From the NCBI GenBank assembly GCA_024693065.1, contig JAILLP010000013.1, positions 124,001 through 188,000 of the forward strand: a stretch of DNA of 64,000 bases, in the 5' to 3' direction. Positions 16,219 to 24,405 of this stretch are shown piece after piece. Below the pieces are notes generated by a model, which worked only from the letters and a program-made list of their open reading frames with translations, made no database searches and was not told the origin of the DNA. The DNA is from Paludibacteraceae bacterium. Its GTDB lineage: Bacteria > Bacteroidota > Bacteroidia > Bacteroidales > Paludibacteraceae. The position numbers and the translations under genes are program-made. Every line of letters starts with the position of its first letter. Position 1 is the stretch's first letter.

Positions 16219-17337
16219 ATGTCAATGATTGAAATAAAAAGAGTCGAAAGCAAGAAGGATCTGAAGGCCTTCATCCGTTTCCCCGAAACGTTGTACAAAG
16301 GCAATGCATATTGGGTGCCCCCTTTGGAATTCGACGAGATGAACGTGCTGAGCAAGGACGTGAACCCCGCCTTTGACCATTGCGAGGCGGAGTATTGGCT
16401 GGCCTACAAGGACGGTGTACTGGCGGGTAGAGTGGCTGGTATCATCAACAAGGTGGCTAACGAGAAATGGGGCGACAAGGTCCGCTTCGGATGGCTGGAC
16501 TTCATCGAGGACATCGATGTGCTCCGCGCCTTGATCGACAAGGTCATCGAGTGGGGCCTTTCGAAGGGCATGAAGACAATCCAAGGTCCGCTCGGCTTCA
16601 ATGACATGGATAAGGAGGGGCTTCTGGTCGACGGGTTCGACAAGATGCCTACCATCGCGAACATATATAATTATCCGTACTACCCTACCATGCTGGAGCA
16701 ACTGGGCTTCAACAAGGACGAGGATTGGGTGCAGTACCGTATCAAAGTGGCGGAAATCCCGGAGAAGGTGAAGGTCGTCAGCGAGGGCATCGCCCAACGG
16801 TACAATGTGAGGGCGGTCTTCTTCGATAAGAAGAAAGACCTGAAAAAGTACGGGAAGGCCATGTTCCATGTGCTGAACGAGGCCTTCAAGGATTTATATG
16901 GCTACGCGACGCTTTCGGATAAGGAGATCGATTCGCTGATCAAGACCTATTTCAGCTTCGTCGATCCTAAATATGTGTGCTTCGTGTTGGACGAACACGA
17001 CGACGTGGTGGCCTTCGGTGTGAGCATGCCGACTTTGTCGAAAGCGTTCCAGAAGGCGAAAGGCAAGGTGCTGCCGTTTGGCTTCGTCCACATACTCAAG
17101 GCGTTACATGAGAATGACACCATCGACTTGTACCTGAACGGAGTACATCCCGATTGGCAGAAACGTGGTATCCATGCGCTATATTACACGAAGATGACCC
17201 AGGCATATATCGACAACGGATTCAAATATGCCATCACAAACCCTCAGTTGGAAAGCAACACCAACGCGGTGCGCATCTGGCGCAATTACGAGCAGGAGCC
17301 ATATATCCGCCGCCGTTGCTACTCGAAGGGTATTTAG
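16219..17337 (+). CDS. GNAT-fold N-acetyltransferase-like protein
   Basis: Cytosolic protein of 372 residues. The N-terminal half carries RFPETLYKGNAYWVPPL, a signature of a Bacteroidetes GNAT-related family. The C-terminal half has a GNAT-like acetyl-CoA region, LYLNGVHPDWQKRGIHALYYTKM, where the QKRGI loop fits the pyrophosphate-binding Q/RxxGxG/A motif. It ends with ITNPQLESNTNAVRIWRNY, a typical end of the fold. Substrate is unknown. It is transcribed alone; the next gene begins 121 bases later. Confidence 0.75.
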   Translation: MSMIEIKRVESKKDLKAFIRFPETLYKGNAYWVPPLEFDEMNVLSKDVNPAFDHCEAEYWLAYKDGVLAGRVAGIINKVANEKWGDKVRFGWLDFIEDIDVLRALIDKVIEWGLSKGMKTIQGPLGFNDMDKEGLLVDGFDKMPTIANIYNYPYYPTMLEQLGFNKDEDWVQYRIKVAEIPEKVKVVSEGIAQRYNVRAVFFDKKKDLKKYGKAMFHVLNEAFKDLYGYATLSDKEIDSLIKTYFSFVDPKYVCFVLDEHDDVVAFGVSMPTLSKAFQKAKGKVLPFGFVHILKALHENDTIDLYLNGVHPDWQKRGIHALYYTKMTQAYIDNGFKYAITNPQLESNTNAVRIWRNYEQEPYIRRRCYSKGI

Positions 17338-17458
17338 TGTGCCAGACACGTGGTTGCCGAAAAGACGGTCGGCATTTTGGAACGGGTGTGGAGTCCCCAG
17401 AACGGCTCCGCCACCGCACATGAGTAGTTATTGTTAGAAACCACCTAAATTTATATTT

Positions 17459-17851
17459 ATGGATTATACGGAGGGCGCATTGTCCGCATTGAAGAACGAT
17501 AAATTTGTGCAGTACATCGGCGTGGAATTGCTGAGCGCATCGGAAGGCCGCGCGACGGGCAGGATGGTGATCAAGGATTTCCACCTGAACGGAGTGGGCT
17601 CCGTACAGGGCGGCGCACTCTACACCTTGGCGGATTATGTCGTGGCCGCTGCGGCGAACTCCCGCGGGAAGACGGCGGTCTCATTGGACGGACACATCGA
17701 CTACATCAAGGCGGTCTCCTCCGGTGTCCTCACCGTGGAGGCGAAGGAGATTTCCCTCAAACGCACGATAGCCATCTACATGGCGGAGATCAGGAACGAG
17801 GAGGGCGCATTGGTCGCCTCCTATCAGGCTAAAATGTTCAGAAAGGATTAA
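17459..17851 (+). CDS. PaaI family thioesterase
   Basis: Hotdog-fold acyl-CoA thioesterase of 130 residues. The PaaI signature is visible: LNGVGSVQGGALYTLADYVVAAAANS (about 44-69), in which the usual HGG reads QGG and Asp60 is the catalytic acidic residue. The later strand TVEAKEISLKRTIAIYMAEI fits the family. It lies two bases before the DUF5715 lipoprotein gene, so the two are in one operon with recO beyond. Substrate is unknown. Confidence 0.85.
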   Translation: MDYTEGALSALKNDKFVQYIGVELLSASEGRATGRMVIKDFHLNGVGSVQGGALYTLADYVVAAAANSRGKTAVSLDGHIDYIKAVSSGVLTVEAKEISLKRTIAIYMAEIRNEEGALVASYQAKMFRKD

Positions 17852-17853
17852 GG

Positions 17854-18585
17854 ATGAAGCTTTCCCGGCACATATTATTGCTTTTGCTCTTCCCTCTCTT
17901 CCTAGGGGGATGCGACTTCATATTCGGCAGTGTATCCGCTGATACGGAGCTCGTGCCAGACGAGCCGCTGAACGAACCGAACGGGCATCACCGGTCCAAG
18001 CATCGCTGGAGCCAAATCTATTCTCTGAAAAAGAGTAGGTTCCTGCGCGACCCGAACAAAATGCACATTGCGGCGGGGAAAGAGATGGGCCTCAATCCCC
18101 CATATCGAAAGAATGCGGACTTCCTCGCAGAAAGGGACTCCCTGCTGGAATGTGGGGCCTTGGTCTATGTGCCGGACTCCACCTACTACGTGAAGAAAAC
18201 GGCTAAATACTCCTACCCGTACCTGACGCCTGAGGCGTTTAAGGTGCTGAACGAGCTGGCCGAACGCTTCCAGCAGAAATTGAAGGAGAGGAAACAACCC
18301 GCCTATTCGCTCTACCTGACCTCCGCATTGCGCACGGAGGAGAGCCAGAAGCGCCTGCGCAAGGGCAACAAGAACGCCACGAGGGACACCACCAGCCACC
18401 TCTACGGCGCATCCTTCGACATCTCCTACTGGGAGTTCCTCCGCAACTCGAACAGACGGGCATATAGCTACAAGCATATCCAAAACATACTCACCAAGAC
18501 GGTGAGCGAGATGAGGAACGAAAACAAGTTCCTCGTCATCAAGGAGAACGGTCAGTTCTGCTTCCATATCACTGTGGTTCAATAG
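17854..18585 (+). CDS. DUF5715 family lipoprotein, M15-peptidase-like
   Basis: Lipoprotein of 243 residues, lipobox LFLGGC with the modified Cys at about residue 20. The C-terminal half has LYLTSALRT, then TTSHLYGASFDISY, which matches the S-x-H-x(6)-D zinc-binding core of M15 D-Ala-D-Ala peptidases, and a final FHITVV that could supply the last His. This suggests a periplasmic cell-wall peptidase; catalysis is inferred. It sits between a PaaI thioesterase (two bases before) and recO (16 bases after). Confidence 0.75.
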   Translation: MKLSRHILLLLLFPLFLGGCDFIFGSVSADTELVPDEPLNEPNGHHRSKHRWSQIYSLKKSRFLRDPNKMHIAAGKEMGLNPPYRKNADFLAERDSLLECGALVYVPDSTYYVKKTAKYSYPYLTPEAFKVLNELAERFQQKLKERKQPAYSLYLTSALRTEESQKRLRKGNKNATRDTTSHLYGASFDISYWEFLRNSNRRAYSYKHIQNILTKTVSEMRNENKFLVIKENGQFCFHITVVQ

Positions 18586-18601
18586 AATAGGAGGAACAGT
18601 C

Positions 18602-19327
18602 ATGTTCGTCAAGACGGATGCCATCGTTTTAAGCCATAAGAAGGTTCGGGACAACGCCGCCCTGCTCACGCTATATACGGAGGAGTTGGGTAGAGCCTCC
18701 TTCCTGCTCTACGGGGCGGGCAGCAAAAGGGGCGGGAAATGCTACTCCCTGCTCCAACCGCTTTCGCTTCTTTCCGTGGAGGCTACCCTCAAGAACGGAC
18801 AGGAACTGAACGTGATCAAGGAACTGAAATGCCTGCACCCACTACTCGAGGCCATGTCCAACCCTTATAAGAGCAGTATCCTCTTCTTCCTGGCGGAGAT
18901 GTTGACGAACGTGCTGCGCACCAACGAGTCGGACAAGCTCCTTTTCCGCTTCCTCAAGGAATCCGTGCTATGCCTGAACGGGTTGGAACGGGGCGTATAT
19001 AACTTCCACATCGCCTTCCTCGTACGACTGTCGTCCCTCCTCGGCTTCTGCCCCGATGTGTGTGACCTGGCGGACGCCCGCTATTTCGACCTCAGGCAGG
19101 CTGAATATACCGATCAACGTCCTCCCCACAAGGAGTTCGTCGCCGACAGGGAGGCGCAGTTCCTGCGTTTGCTCTGCAGAATGAACTATAGGAACCTCTC
19201 CTGCTTCCGTTTCTCGAAAGAGGAAAGGAACGAGTTATTGGACTATATCATCGATTATTATCGTATTCATCTGCAAGATTTCAGGGACCTCAAAACATTG
19301 GATGTGCTGCGGGAGATATTCGACTGA
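18602..19327 (+). CDS. recO: DNA repair protein RecO
   Basis: RecF-pathway mediator of 241 residues that helps load RecA onto SSB-coated single-stranded DNA. The N-terminal OB fold is recognised by TDAIVLSHKKVRDNAALLTLYTEELGRASFLLYG, followed by the helical C-terminal domain (NVIKELKCLHPLLEAMSNPYKSSILFFLAEML). The conserved length is normal. The zinc cysteines of many RecO proteins are not obvious, as is usual in Bacteroidetes. It is the last gene of the three-gene operon. Confidence 0.9.
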   Translation: MFVKTDAIVLSHKKVRDNAALLTLYTEELGRASFLLYGAGSKRGGKCYSLLQPLSLLSVEATLKNGQELNVIKELKCLHPLLEAMSNPYKSSILFFLAEMLTNVLRTNESDKLLFRFLKESVLCLNGLERGVYNFHIAFLVRLSSLLGFCPDVCDLADARYFDLRQAEYTDQRPPHKEFVADREAQFLRLLCRMNYRNLSCFRFSKEERNELLDYIIDYYRIHLQDFRDLKTLDVLREIFD

Positions 19328-19402
19328 ATTTGTTGCGGAAGAATCAATCGGAGTGTATGCGGTCAACGTTTTGCCATAAAATTAGACAATAGTATAAGGA
19401 TA

Positions 19403-19434
19403 TTTGCGCATATTACATTCGTGCACTATCTTTG
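19403..19434 (+). promoter_or_regulatory. Complete Bacteroidetes promoter of the beta-barrel gene
   Basis: TTTG at 19403-19406, then 20 bases, then TATCTTTG at 19427-19434. This is close to the TTTG-N19-TAnnTTTG consensus. Confidence 0.75.
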
Positions 19435-19466
19435 CGAAAAATATTAATCAATCAAAAAGGTAAGTT

Positions 19467-20096
19467 ATGAAGAAGACTCTAATCGTGATGCTGCTCATGT
19501 TGATGGGTGCATTAAATGTGCTCTTCGCCCAATCCAAAGGAGAAATGATGGTTGGCGCTATAGTAGGGGTAGATGTTCAGAAAGGTTATATTAAGGAAGG
19601 GGAAGTCAAGACGGAAGGCAAGCCTATCATTTATATGGAAGCCTCTCCCGCATTTTATTTTTTCCCCGTTAACAAGTTCCGCATCGGTGCACAATTAACT
19701 TTTTGGAAGAAAATCGAAAAGTATGATCACTACGATTGGTCCCTGGCCCTTTTTGAGGTTGCCCCCTCTGTCTCCTATTACATTAAGCTCGCCGAAAAGT
19801 TCCACTTCACTCCGGAAATCACCGCTGGTTTCATCCGTACGAAGCGTGTTGATGTTGATTTTCAAAACCCGGACTTCTATGAGAAAAAAACAACCACTGC
19901 GAGATCACATGGATTTTCGTTTCATGCCATACCCGTGAAGTTCGAATTTAGGCCTGCGCAACACCTCTGCATATCCGCAAGTGTGCTCAATTTTTCTCTT
20001 CATAAGTACATAAACACTGCGATGGATAGAGAAGAGGGCGACATCTACTTTGACTTCGGAATGGCTCCAAGGGTCGGAATCGGTTTCTATTTCTGA
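19467..20096 (+). CDS. Outer membrane beta-barrel protein
   Basis: Protein of 209 residues with a signal peptide (cleavage after LFAQ). The rest is a run of alternating amphipathic strands, such as PIIYMEASPAFYFFPVNKFRIGAQLTFW and SVSYYIKLAEKFHFTPEITAGF. It ends in APRVGIGFYF, a C-terminal aromatic residue as usual for outer-membrane barrels. About eight strands fit the length, like small OmpA/OmpX-type barrels. Function is unknown. It has its own promoter and terminator. Confidence 0.75.
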   Translation: MKKTLIVMLLMLMGALNVLFAQSKGEMMVGAIVGVDVQKGYIKEGEVKTEGKPIIYMEASPAFYFFPVNKFRIGAQLTFWKKIEKYDHYDWSLALFEVAPSVSYYIKLAEKFHFTPEITAGFIRTKRVDVDFQNPDFYEKKTTTARSHGFSFHAIPVKFEFRPAQHLCISASVLNFSLHKYINTAMDREEGDIYFDFGMAPRVGIGFYF

Positions 20097-20140
20097 TCGC
20101 GCTTCATACTTGTCTTCGTAGACGGAGCGATGATATTGTG

Positions 20141-20166
20141 AAGGGGGAGATCAATCTTCCCCTTTT
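20141..20166 (+). terminator. Intrinsic terminator of the beta-barrel gene
   Basis: Nine-base stem AAGGGGGAG / CTTCCCCTT (one G-T pair), six-base loop, ending in TTTT. Confidence 0.75.
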
Positions 20167-20212
20167 ATCGTATCACAAAATCACCGTTGTTAATAATTCA
20201 AGTATGAAAAGT

Positions 20213-20244
20213 TTTGCATATACACCATCATTTATCTATTTTCG
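20213..20244 (+). promoter_or_regulatory. Promoter of the DksA-like gene
   Basis: TTTG at 20213-20216, a 20-base spacer and TATTTTCG at 20237-20244; the -7 box has C in place of the third T of TTTG. Confidence 0.55.
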
Positions 20245-20278
20245 CAAAAGAAAAATATAAGTTTTACTTTTAAATCTG

Positions 20279-20665
20279 ATGGATATGGCTGAAAAAACAC
20301 GATATTCGGATGCGGAACTTGCTGAGTTCAAAGAACTTATACTTGAAAAGTTAGCCGCAGCCCAAAGAGACTACGAACTACTGAAGGCCAGTTTGGCCAA
20401 TATGGACGGAAACGATGTGTGCGATACGTCACCTACCTTCAAGGTATTGGAAGAGGGTGCCGAGACGATGACCAAAGAGGAGGCCGGACGTTTGGCGCAA
20501 AGACAGATGAAGTTCATCCAGCACCTGCAGGCCGCTTTGGTGCGCATTGAAAATAAGACATACGGCATCTGCCGCGAGACGGGCAAGTTGATCCCTAAGG
20601 AGAGACTGCGCGCCGTGCCTCATGCCACACTATGCATCGATGCGAAAAATAGCGGCGTGAAATAA
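20279..20665 (+). CDS. TraR/DksA family protein with a degenerate zinc finger
   Basis: Protein of 128 residues. The N-terminal helical coiled coil (about 10-70) and the C-terminal YGICRETGKLIPKERLRAVPHATLC match DksA/TraR, which bind in the RNA polymerase secondary channel and act with ppGpp. The usual four zinc ligands C-x2-C...C-x2-C are reduced to two: the second and fourth positions are Thr and Ala. Such loss is common in Bacteroidetes homologues, to my knowledge. It lies upstream of lspA, separated by a terminator hairpin. Confidence 0.88.
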   Translation: MDMAEKTRYSDAELAEFKELILEKLAAAQRDYELLKASLANMDGNDVCDTSPTFKVLEEGAETMTKEEAGRLAQRQMKFIQHLQAALVRIENKTYGICRETGKLIPKERLRAVPHATLCIDAKNSGVK

Positions 20666-20678
20666 CAGACGTGAAATC

Positions 20679-20720
20679 ACGGTTCGATGTCTTCCCTTTG
20701 GCAGGCTCGAACCGTTTTTT
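20679..20720 (+). terminator. Terminator between the DksA-like gene and lspA
   Basis: Perfect 9-bp stem ACGGTTCGA / TCGAACCGT with a 19-base loop, followed by TTTTTT. It lies 14 bases after the stop; read-through into lspA is possible because lspA begins only 11 bases further on. Confidence 0.85.
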
Positions 20721-20731
20721 ATTTATAGATT

Positions 20732-21364
20732 GTGCATTCAGAACAAAAGAAAACATGGATTTGCGCTTCCGCTCTGATTCTTGCCATTTTATTGGTGGAC
20801 CAGATCGTGAAGTTTTACGTGAAGACGCACTTCTACTTGCATGAGAGCGTCGAAGTGACGAGTTGGTTTTTCATCCGTTTCGAGGAAAACAACGGTATCG
20901 CCTTCGGACTGGAATTCTTCAAAGGCAACAACAAGATGATACTCACCATCTTACGAATCATTGCGGTGGGTGCCCTCGGATATTATCTACACTATGTAAT
21001 AAAGAAAAAGCACAGACTCGGATTCGTGCTCAGCATCGCCGCCATCATCGCAGGTGCGGCGGGAAACATCATAGACTGTGTATTTTACGGTTACTGTTTC
21101 AATTCAAGCATCGGGCAAGTGGCCCAATTCATGCCGGAAGAAGGGGGATACGCTCCCCTACTCTGCGGGAAAGTGGTGGATATGCTGAAGTTCCCGCTCT
21201 TCTCCGCCACATGGCCTGAGTGGCTTCCCCTGATCGGAGGAGATTCCTTCACATTTTTCTCCCCCATATTCAACTTGGCGGATTCCGCCATCACCATAAG
21301 CGTTTTTGTCATCCTGATATTCTATAGGCAATACCTATCGGATGGTTCGAAGGATAAAGAATAG
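20732..21364 (+). CDS. lspA: Lipoprotein signal peptidase II
   Basis: Inner-membrane aspartyl peptidase of 210 residues that cleaves prolipoprotein signal peptides before the lipidated cysteine. It has four membrane helices and the two catalytic motifs: GAAGNIIDCVFYG (first Asp) and FNLADSAITI (second Asp). The early ENNGIAFG is the third conserved block. It is longer than E. coli LspA because of an insert between the motifs. The start is GTG at 20732, since no ATG precedes the first helix. This region encodes many lipoproteins, consistent with its need. Confidence 0.93.
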   Translation: MHSEQKKTWICASALILAILLVDQIVKFYVKTHFYLHESVEVTSWFFIRFEENNGIAFGLEFFKGNNKMILTILRIIAVGALGYYLHYVIKKKHRLGFVLSIAAIIAGAAGNIIDCVFYGYCFNSSIGQVAQFMPEEGGYAPLLCGKVVDMLKFPLFSATWPEWLPLIGGDSFTFFSPIFNLADSAITISVFVILIFYRQYLSDGSKDKE

Positions 21365-21383
21365 CATTAGCAAACATAAGGAA

Positions 21384-21737
21384 ATGAGAGGTTTAAAAGT
21401 CATTCTACTTTGTATGTCATGGGCATTGGTGGCGTGTTCACCCGACTCTTCCCGACCAATTATACCGGAAGACACAATGGCGGAAATTCTAATAGACCAA
21501 TACCTGATACAGTCCGCCGCTGTCCAACGCCCTGTTGAGAAGCCGGACAAGGTCAACTTCTACTATGCCCATATCTTGAAGAAATACAATTATACAGAGG
21601 CGGAATTCGATTCGTCCGTAGTGTGGTATACATCACACATGGATGTGTATGAGAAGGTCTACGATAAGGTGATGAAACGGCTGCAGACCTTAGAGGATTC
21701 TTGCATGAGTGTCGTCACCTCATCCTCCGCACAGTAG
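21384..21737 (+). CDS. DUF4296 domain lipoprotein
   Basis: Lipoprotein of 117 residues. The start at 21384 is chosen over the ATG at 21342, which lies inside lspA, because it places the signal peptide directly: MRGLKVILLCMSWALVACS with lipobox Cys. The rest (PEDTMAEILIDQYLIQSAAVQ ... YNYTEAEFDSSVVWYTSHMDVYEKVYDKVM) matches DUF4296, whose conserved place after lspA is known in Bacteroidales. Function is unknown. Confidence 0.8.
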   Translation: MRGLKVILLCMSWALVACSPDSSRPIIPEDTMAEILIDQYLIQSAAVQRPVEKPDKVNFYYAHILKKYNYTEAEFDSSVVWYTSHMDVYEKVYDKVMKRLQTLEDSCMSVVTSSSAQ

Positions 21738-21757
21738 GTTTTAAACAAGGGAATACG

Positions 21758-22087
21758 ATGATTAGGGGATATTTGGCACGTAGGATATACCTCTCTCCCA
21801 CCAATTGGTTGCGTAACGCACTCCTCTCCGTGGACGCTGTCGGTGGCGTGTCCGTTTCTCTGTTTGACGGAGTGGAATCACCTGCCACAACTTTCGTAGA
21901 GGGTATTATTCTTCCTTTCGAGCCTCGGTTCATGCGCTCTGTTTCCTTGTCGGATTATCTATCGATGAATGAATTCCCTGCGGGGAATAACGCCCGCCAC
22001 TATTGGGCGCTCGATTACCCAGGGCTCTTTTCCGGACATGAAACGCCTGCGGAGGAAGGCGAATGGCATGTCACCCAACTTTGTTAG
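21758..22087 (+). CDS. Conserved hypothetical protein downstream of the DUF4296 gene
   Basis: Protein of 109 residues, without a signal peptide or membrane segment. The start at 21758 avoids overlap with the DUF4296 gene. Features are the initial MIRGYLARRIYLSPTNWL and a central acidic beta-rich stretch, TTFVEGIILPFEP. I do not recognise a family. It follows the DUF4296 gene by 20 bases and is probably co-transcribed with lspA. Confidence 0.6.
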   Translation: MIRGYLARRIYLSPTNWLRNALLSVDAVGGVSVSLFDGVESPATTFVEGIILPFEPRFMRSVSLSDYLSMNEFPAGNNARHYWALDYPGLFSGHETPAEEGEWHVTQLC

Positions 22088-22101
22088 TCTGCCAAGTCTT
22101 C

Positions 22102-22596
22102 CTATTTTTTCTTGAGATAGTTCACAAACTCATAGTCATGATCGTTCTTCTCGTCAGCGGAGAAACACTCCCTAGAATACTCCTGCCAAACGGTATCGAG
22201 GATAGGGGGGAAGAAGGTGTCCGCCTCGGGTGACACATGCACGCGGGTGAGGCAAAGCTTGTTGGCCAAAGGCATCATCAGTTCATAGATTTGTCCTCCT
22301 CCCATGACGAAGATCTCCTCTTTTTTCAGGGACGGATCGGACTCGAGTTCGTCCAGGGAACGGATAATTTCGCAACCGGGAGCATCCTCCTCTTTCATCG
22401 TGCGGGAGAGGATGATATTGCGTCGATTGGGCAACGGTCGTCCAATGGAGAGGTAGGTGTTGCGGCCCATCAGGACGGTATGTCCCGTCGTCAGGAACTT
22501 GAAATGTTTCATGTCTCCGGAAAGATGCCAAAGCAGTTGATTGTCCTTTCCGATGGCCAGATTGTCCGCTACGGCGGCGATGATTGTGTATTGCAT
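22102..22596 (-). CDS. folA: Dihydrofolate reductase
   Basis: NADPH-dependent reduction of dihydrofolate to tetrahydrofolate in the cytosol. The protein is 164 residues, the normal length. The start at 22596 gives the canonical N-terminus MQYTIIAAVADNLAIGKDNQLLWHL; upstream in-frame codons lack family similarity. Further hallmarks are VLMGRNTYLSIGRPLPNRRNIILSR and IFVMGGGQIYELMMP for NADPH binding. It is convergent with the preceding hypothetical gene (14 bases between stops). A promoter box is at 22618-22625. Confidence 0.96.
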   Translation of the reverse strand: MQYTIIAAVADNLAIGKDNQLLWHLSGDMKHFKFLTTGHTVLMGRNTYLSIGRPLPNRRNIILSRTMKEEDAPGCEIIRSLDELESDPSLKKEEIFVMGGGQIYELMMPLANKLCLTRVHVSPEADTFFPPILDTVWQEYSRECFSADEKNDHDYEFVNYLKKK

Positions 22597-22617
22597 ATCT
22601 TCCACTTTGATTCTATG

Positions 22618-22625
22618 CAAAGATA
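22618..22625 (-). promoter_or_regulatory. -7 promoter box of folA
   Basis: The minus strand reads TATCTTTG, 21 bases upstream of the folA start codon. Confidence 0.6.
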
Positions 22626-22699
22626 ACATTAATATGTGAATCGAATTGAAGATTAACACACATTCTAACCAACCCCCATAAAAACGGGAAACTTTTCCT

Positions 22700-22730
22700 A
22701 TTGCAGAGGAACTAAAATTATATACATTTG
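22700..22730 (+). promoter_or_regulatory. Promoter of the 22830 hypothetical gene
   Basis: ATTG at 22700-22703, exactly 19 bases, then TACATTTG at 22723-22730. It is followed by a leader of about 90 bases. Confidence 0.6.
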
Positions 22731-22829
22731 CGGGTACGACAAATCTGAACGGCCAGGATAACATCCTATCAGGCTCTTCAAGTGACATACAAACCGATAT
22801 AATTTCACGACAGACAAACAATTCATATC

Positions 22830-23171
22830 ATGGCAACCATTAATGTATACGAATGCTACTACAAGGCGGATTTCGTGGCGAACGGCGTACAACGCAACGG
22901 CGCATTAGTCATGCTGATATCCGACTCGGAAAACGGAATGATCCGCTATGAAGCGGCGGTCTCTTTTTTCCCGCACAGAAGCGAAGATGACTTCTCTGTG
23001 TCATATGACGCCTATCTCAACAAAATCCTTTATGAGGCGAAAGGGAGGCGTTCCAAGAAAAGGGAGGAGCAACTGATATCCGAACTTAGACAGCACATAG
23101 ACGAATTGGCAAACAAAGAGGGAGGAAAAGTTTTTTGGGATCACCCGCTCAGAGAAGAACGGAGAGGTTAA
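22830..23171 (+). CDS. Hypothetical protein
   Basis: Protein of 113 residues, cytosolic by appearance. The N-terminal half is strand-rich (TINVYECYYKADFVANG, MIRYEAAVSFFP) and the C-terminal half is a charged helix (RSKKREEQLISELRQHIDELANK). I do not recognise the family. It has its own promoter and stands alone. Confidence 0.65.
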   Translation: MATINVYECYYKADFVANGVQRNGALVMLISDSENGMIRYEAAVSFFPHRSEDDFSVSYDAYLNKILYEAKGRRSKKREEQLISELRQHIDELANKEGGKVFWDHPLREERRG

Positions 23172-23210
23172 TCAAGGCAAAAGCCCCTATTCTCACGAAG
23201 GAAGGCTCCC

Positions 23211-24059
23211 TTATCTAGGGTAGCCTCCCTTGGTAATGACATCGATTTTACCACCTCTCATGCGTTCCTTCACCACTTTCCTGAAGTAGAAGCTATAACC
23301 CTTGATCTGACGTATCGTCTGCAAAGAAAAGAACTTCTGCGAAATAGGGCGTTGATAAGCATGTTGGATGGAAACATATGGAAGGTAAACCGTTTTGTAG
23401 CCTACGGTGGTCAGACGGCGGCAGAAATCCGCATCTTCTGGTCCGTAGAATATACGATCGTCCAAAAAGCCAACCTTCACCTGCGCTTTCCGGCGGATCA
23501 ACTGGCATGCGCCAATCACGAAATCGACCACGAGAGGTTCCTTCCCTTCCGTTTGCTCGGCAGGGTAAAGCGTTTTCGAGTAGGAATCCTCAAAAACATT
23601 GTAACCATACCTCGCCATGATGTTATGGAGACCACTTTTTGTGATTCCGACACGGGTAGGAAAATGTTTGCAACTTGCCTGAGGGAGACCATCCTGACCA
23701 ATCAGCTTGCATCCGCACACACCGACGTCTTCATGGTTATCCATATAATCGACCATCGCGCGGTAAGCCTCCTCGTTCATCTCAGTATCACTATCCAAGA
23801 AGAGGACATATTCGCTCAAGGAATTCACGATGCCCATGTTACGGGCCGCCGCAATGCCCTGATTATTGGCGCAAGATATAATCTTCACGGAAGGATATGA
23901 ATATGAGATAGCGGCCCGGCTCTCATCAACCGAAGCGTTATCGACATAAATAATCTCCACCGTCGGATCATCCATCAGGAACTCCAATGAAGCAAAATTC
24001 TTCTGTAAATAATGCCATGAGTTATGCCCAATGACAATAATAGCTACCTTTATTCTCAT
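23211..24059 (-). CDS. Family 2 glycosyltransferase
   Basis: GT-A fold glycosyltransferase of 282 residues. The N-terminus KVAIIVIGHNSWHYLQKNFASL opens the nucleotide-binding fold, IIYVDNASVDES follows, and the metal-binding DxD reads LFLDSDTE near residue 93. A second acceptor-site motif, FYGPEDADFCRRL, corresponds to the ED dyad of inverting rhamnosyl-type transferases. No membrane anchor is seen, so it is peripheral. It is transcribed alone from a promoter about 170 bases upstream, with a hairpin in the leader. Confidence 0.9.
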   Translation of the reverse strand: MRIKVAIIVIGHNSWHYLQKNFASLEFLMDDPTVEIIYVDNASVDESRAAISYSYPSVKIISCANNQGIAAARNMGIVNSLSEYVLFLDSDTEMNEEAYRAMVDYMDNHEDVGVCGCKLIGQDGLPQASCKHFPTRVGITKSGLHNIMARYGYNVFEDSYSKTLYPAEQTEGKEPLVVDFVIGACQLIRRKAQVKVGFLDDRIFYGPEDADFCRRLTTVGYKTVYLPYVSIQHAYQRPISQKFFSLQTIRQIKGYSFYFRKVVKERMRGGKIDVITKGGYPR

Positions 24060-24405
24060 AATCCTTTAAAAAGTGTAATACCATCTTTAAATCAAATCCC
24101 TTACAATCAACTCCTTTTCCCTTGATTGGAAGGGCCACACTAGCATTTGCATTCCATAAAATCAGTAGTTTGTCATCCAACAATTCTTAGTTTCGAGCAA
24201 CTAAGAATCGATACAGCCCGATTCACACCAGACACCGCAAATATACAAATAATTCACCTCCTCATCATGAACACCACTAAATTCACAATATTTCTTATCC
24301 ATTAGGGGGAAAAAAACATGCTCATGCGATTATGTCAAGAAAGTACAATAGAGATCCCACAACCACACATGGGTTCACGCCATAGCACTTCATCCGCTAG
24401 ATACC
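24060..24405 (-). promoter_or_regulatory. Structured leader and promoter of the glycosyltransferase gene
   Basis: The -7 box reads TATATTTG on the minus strand at 24238-24245, leaving a leader of about 170 bases. Inside it is a perfect 10-bp inverted repeat, 24183-24192 with 24199-24208 (ATTCTTAGTT / AACTAAGAAT, loop of six). The hairpin has no T-run after it. The remainder (24246-24405) has no recognisable feature. Confidence 0.5.
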
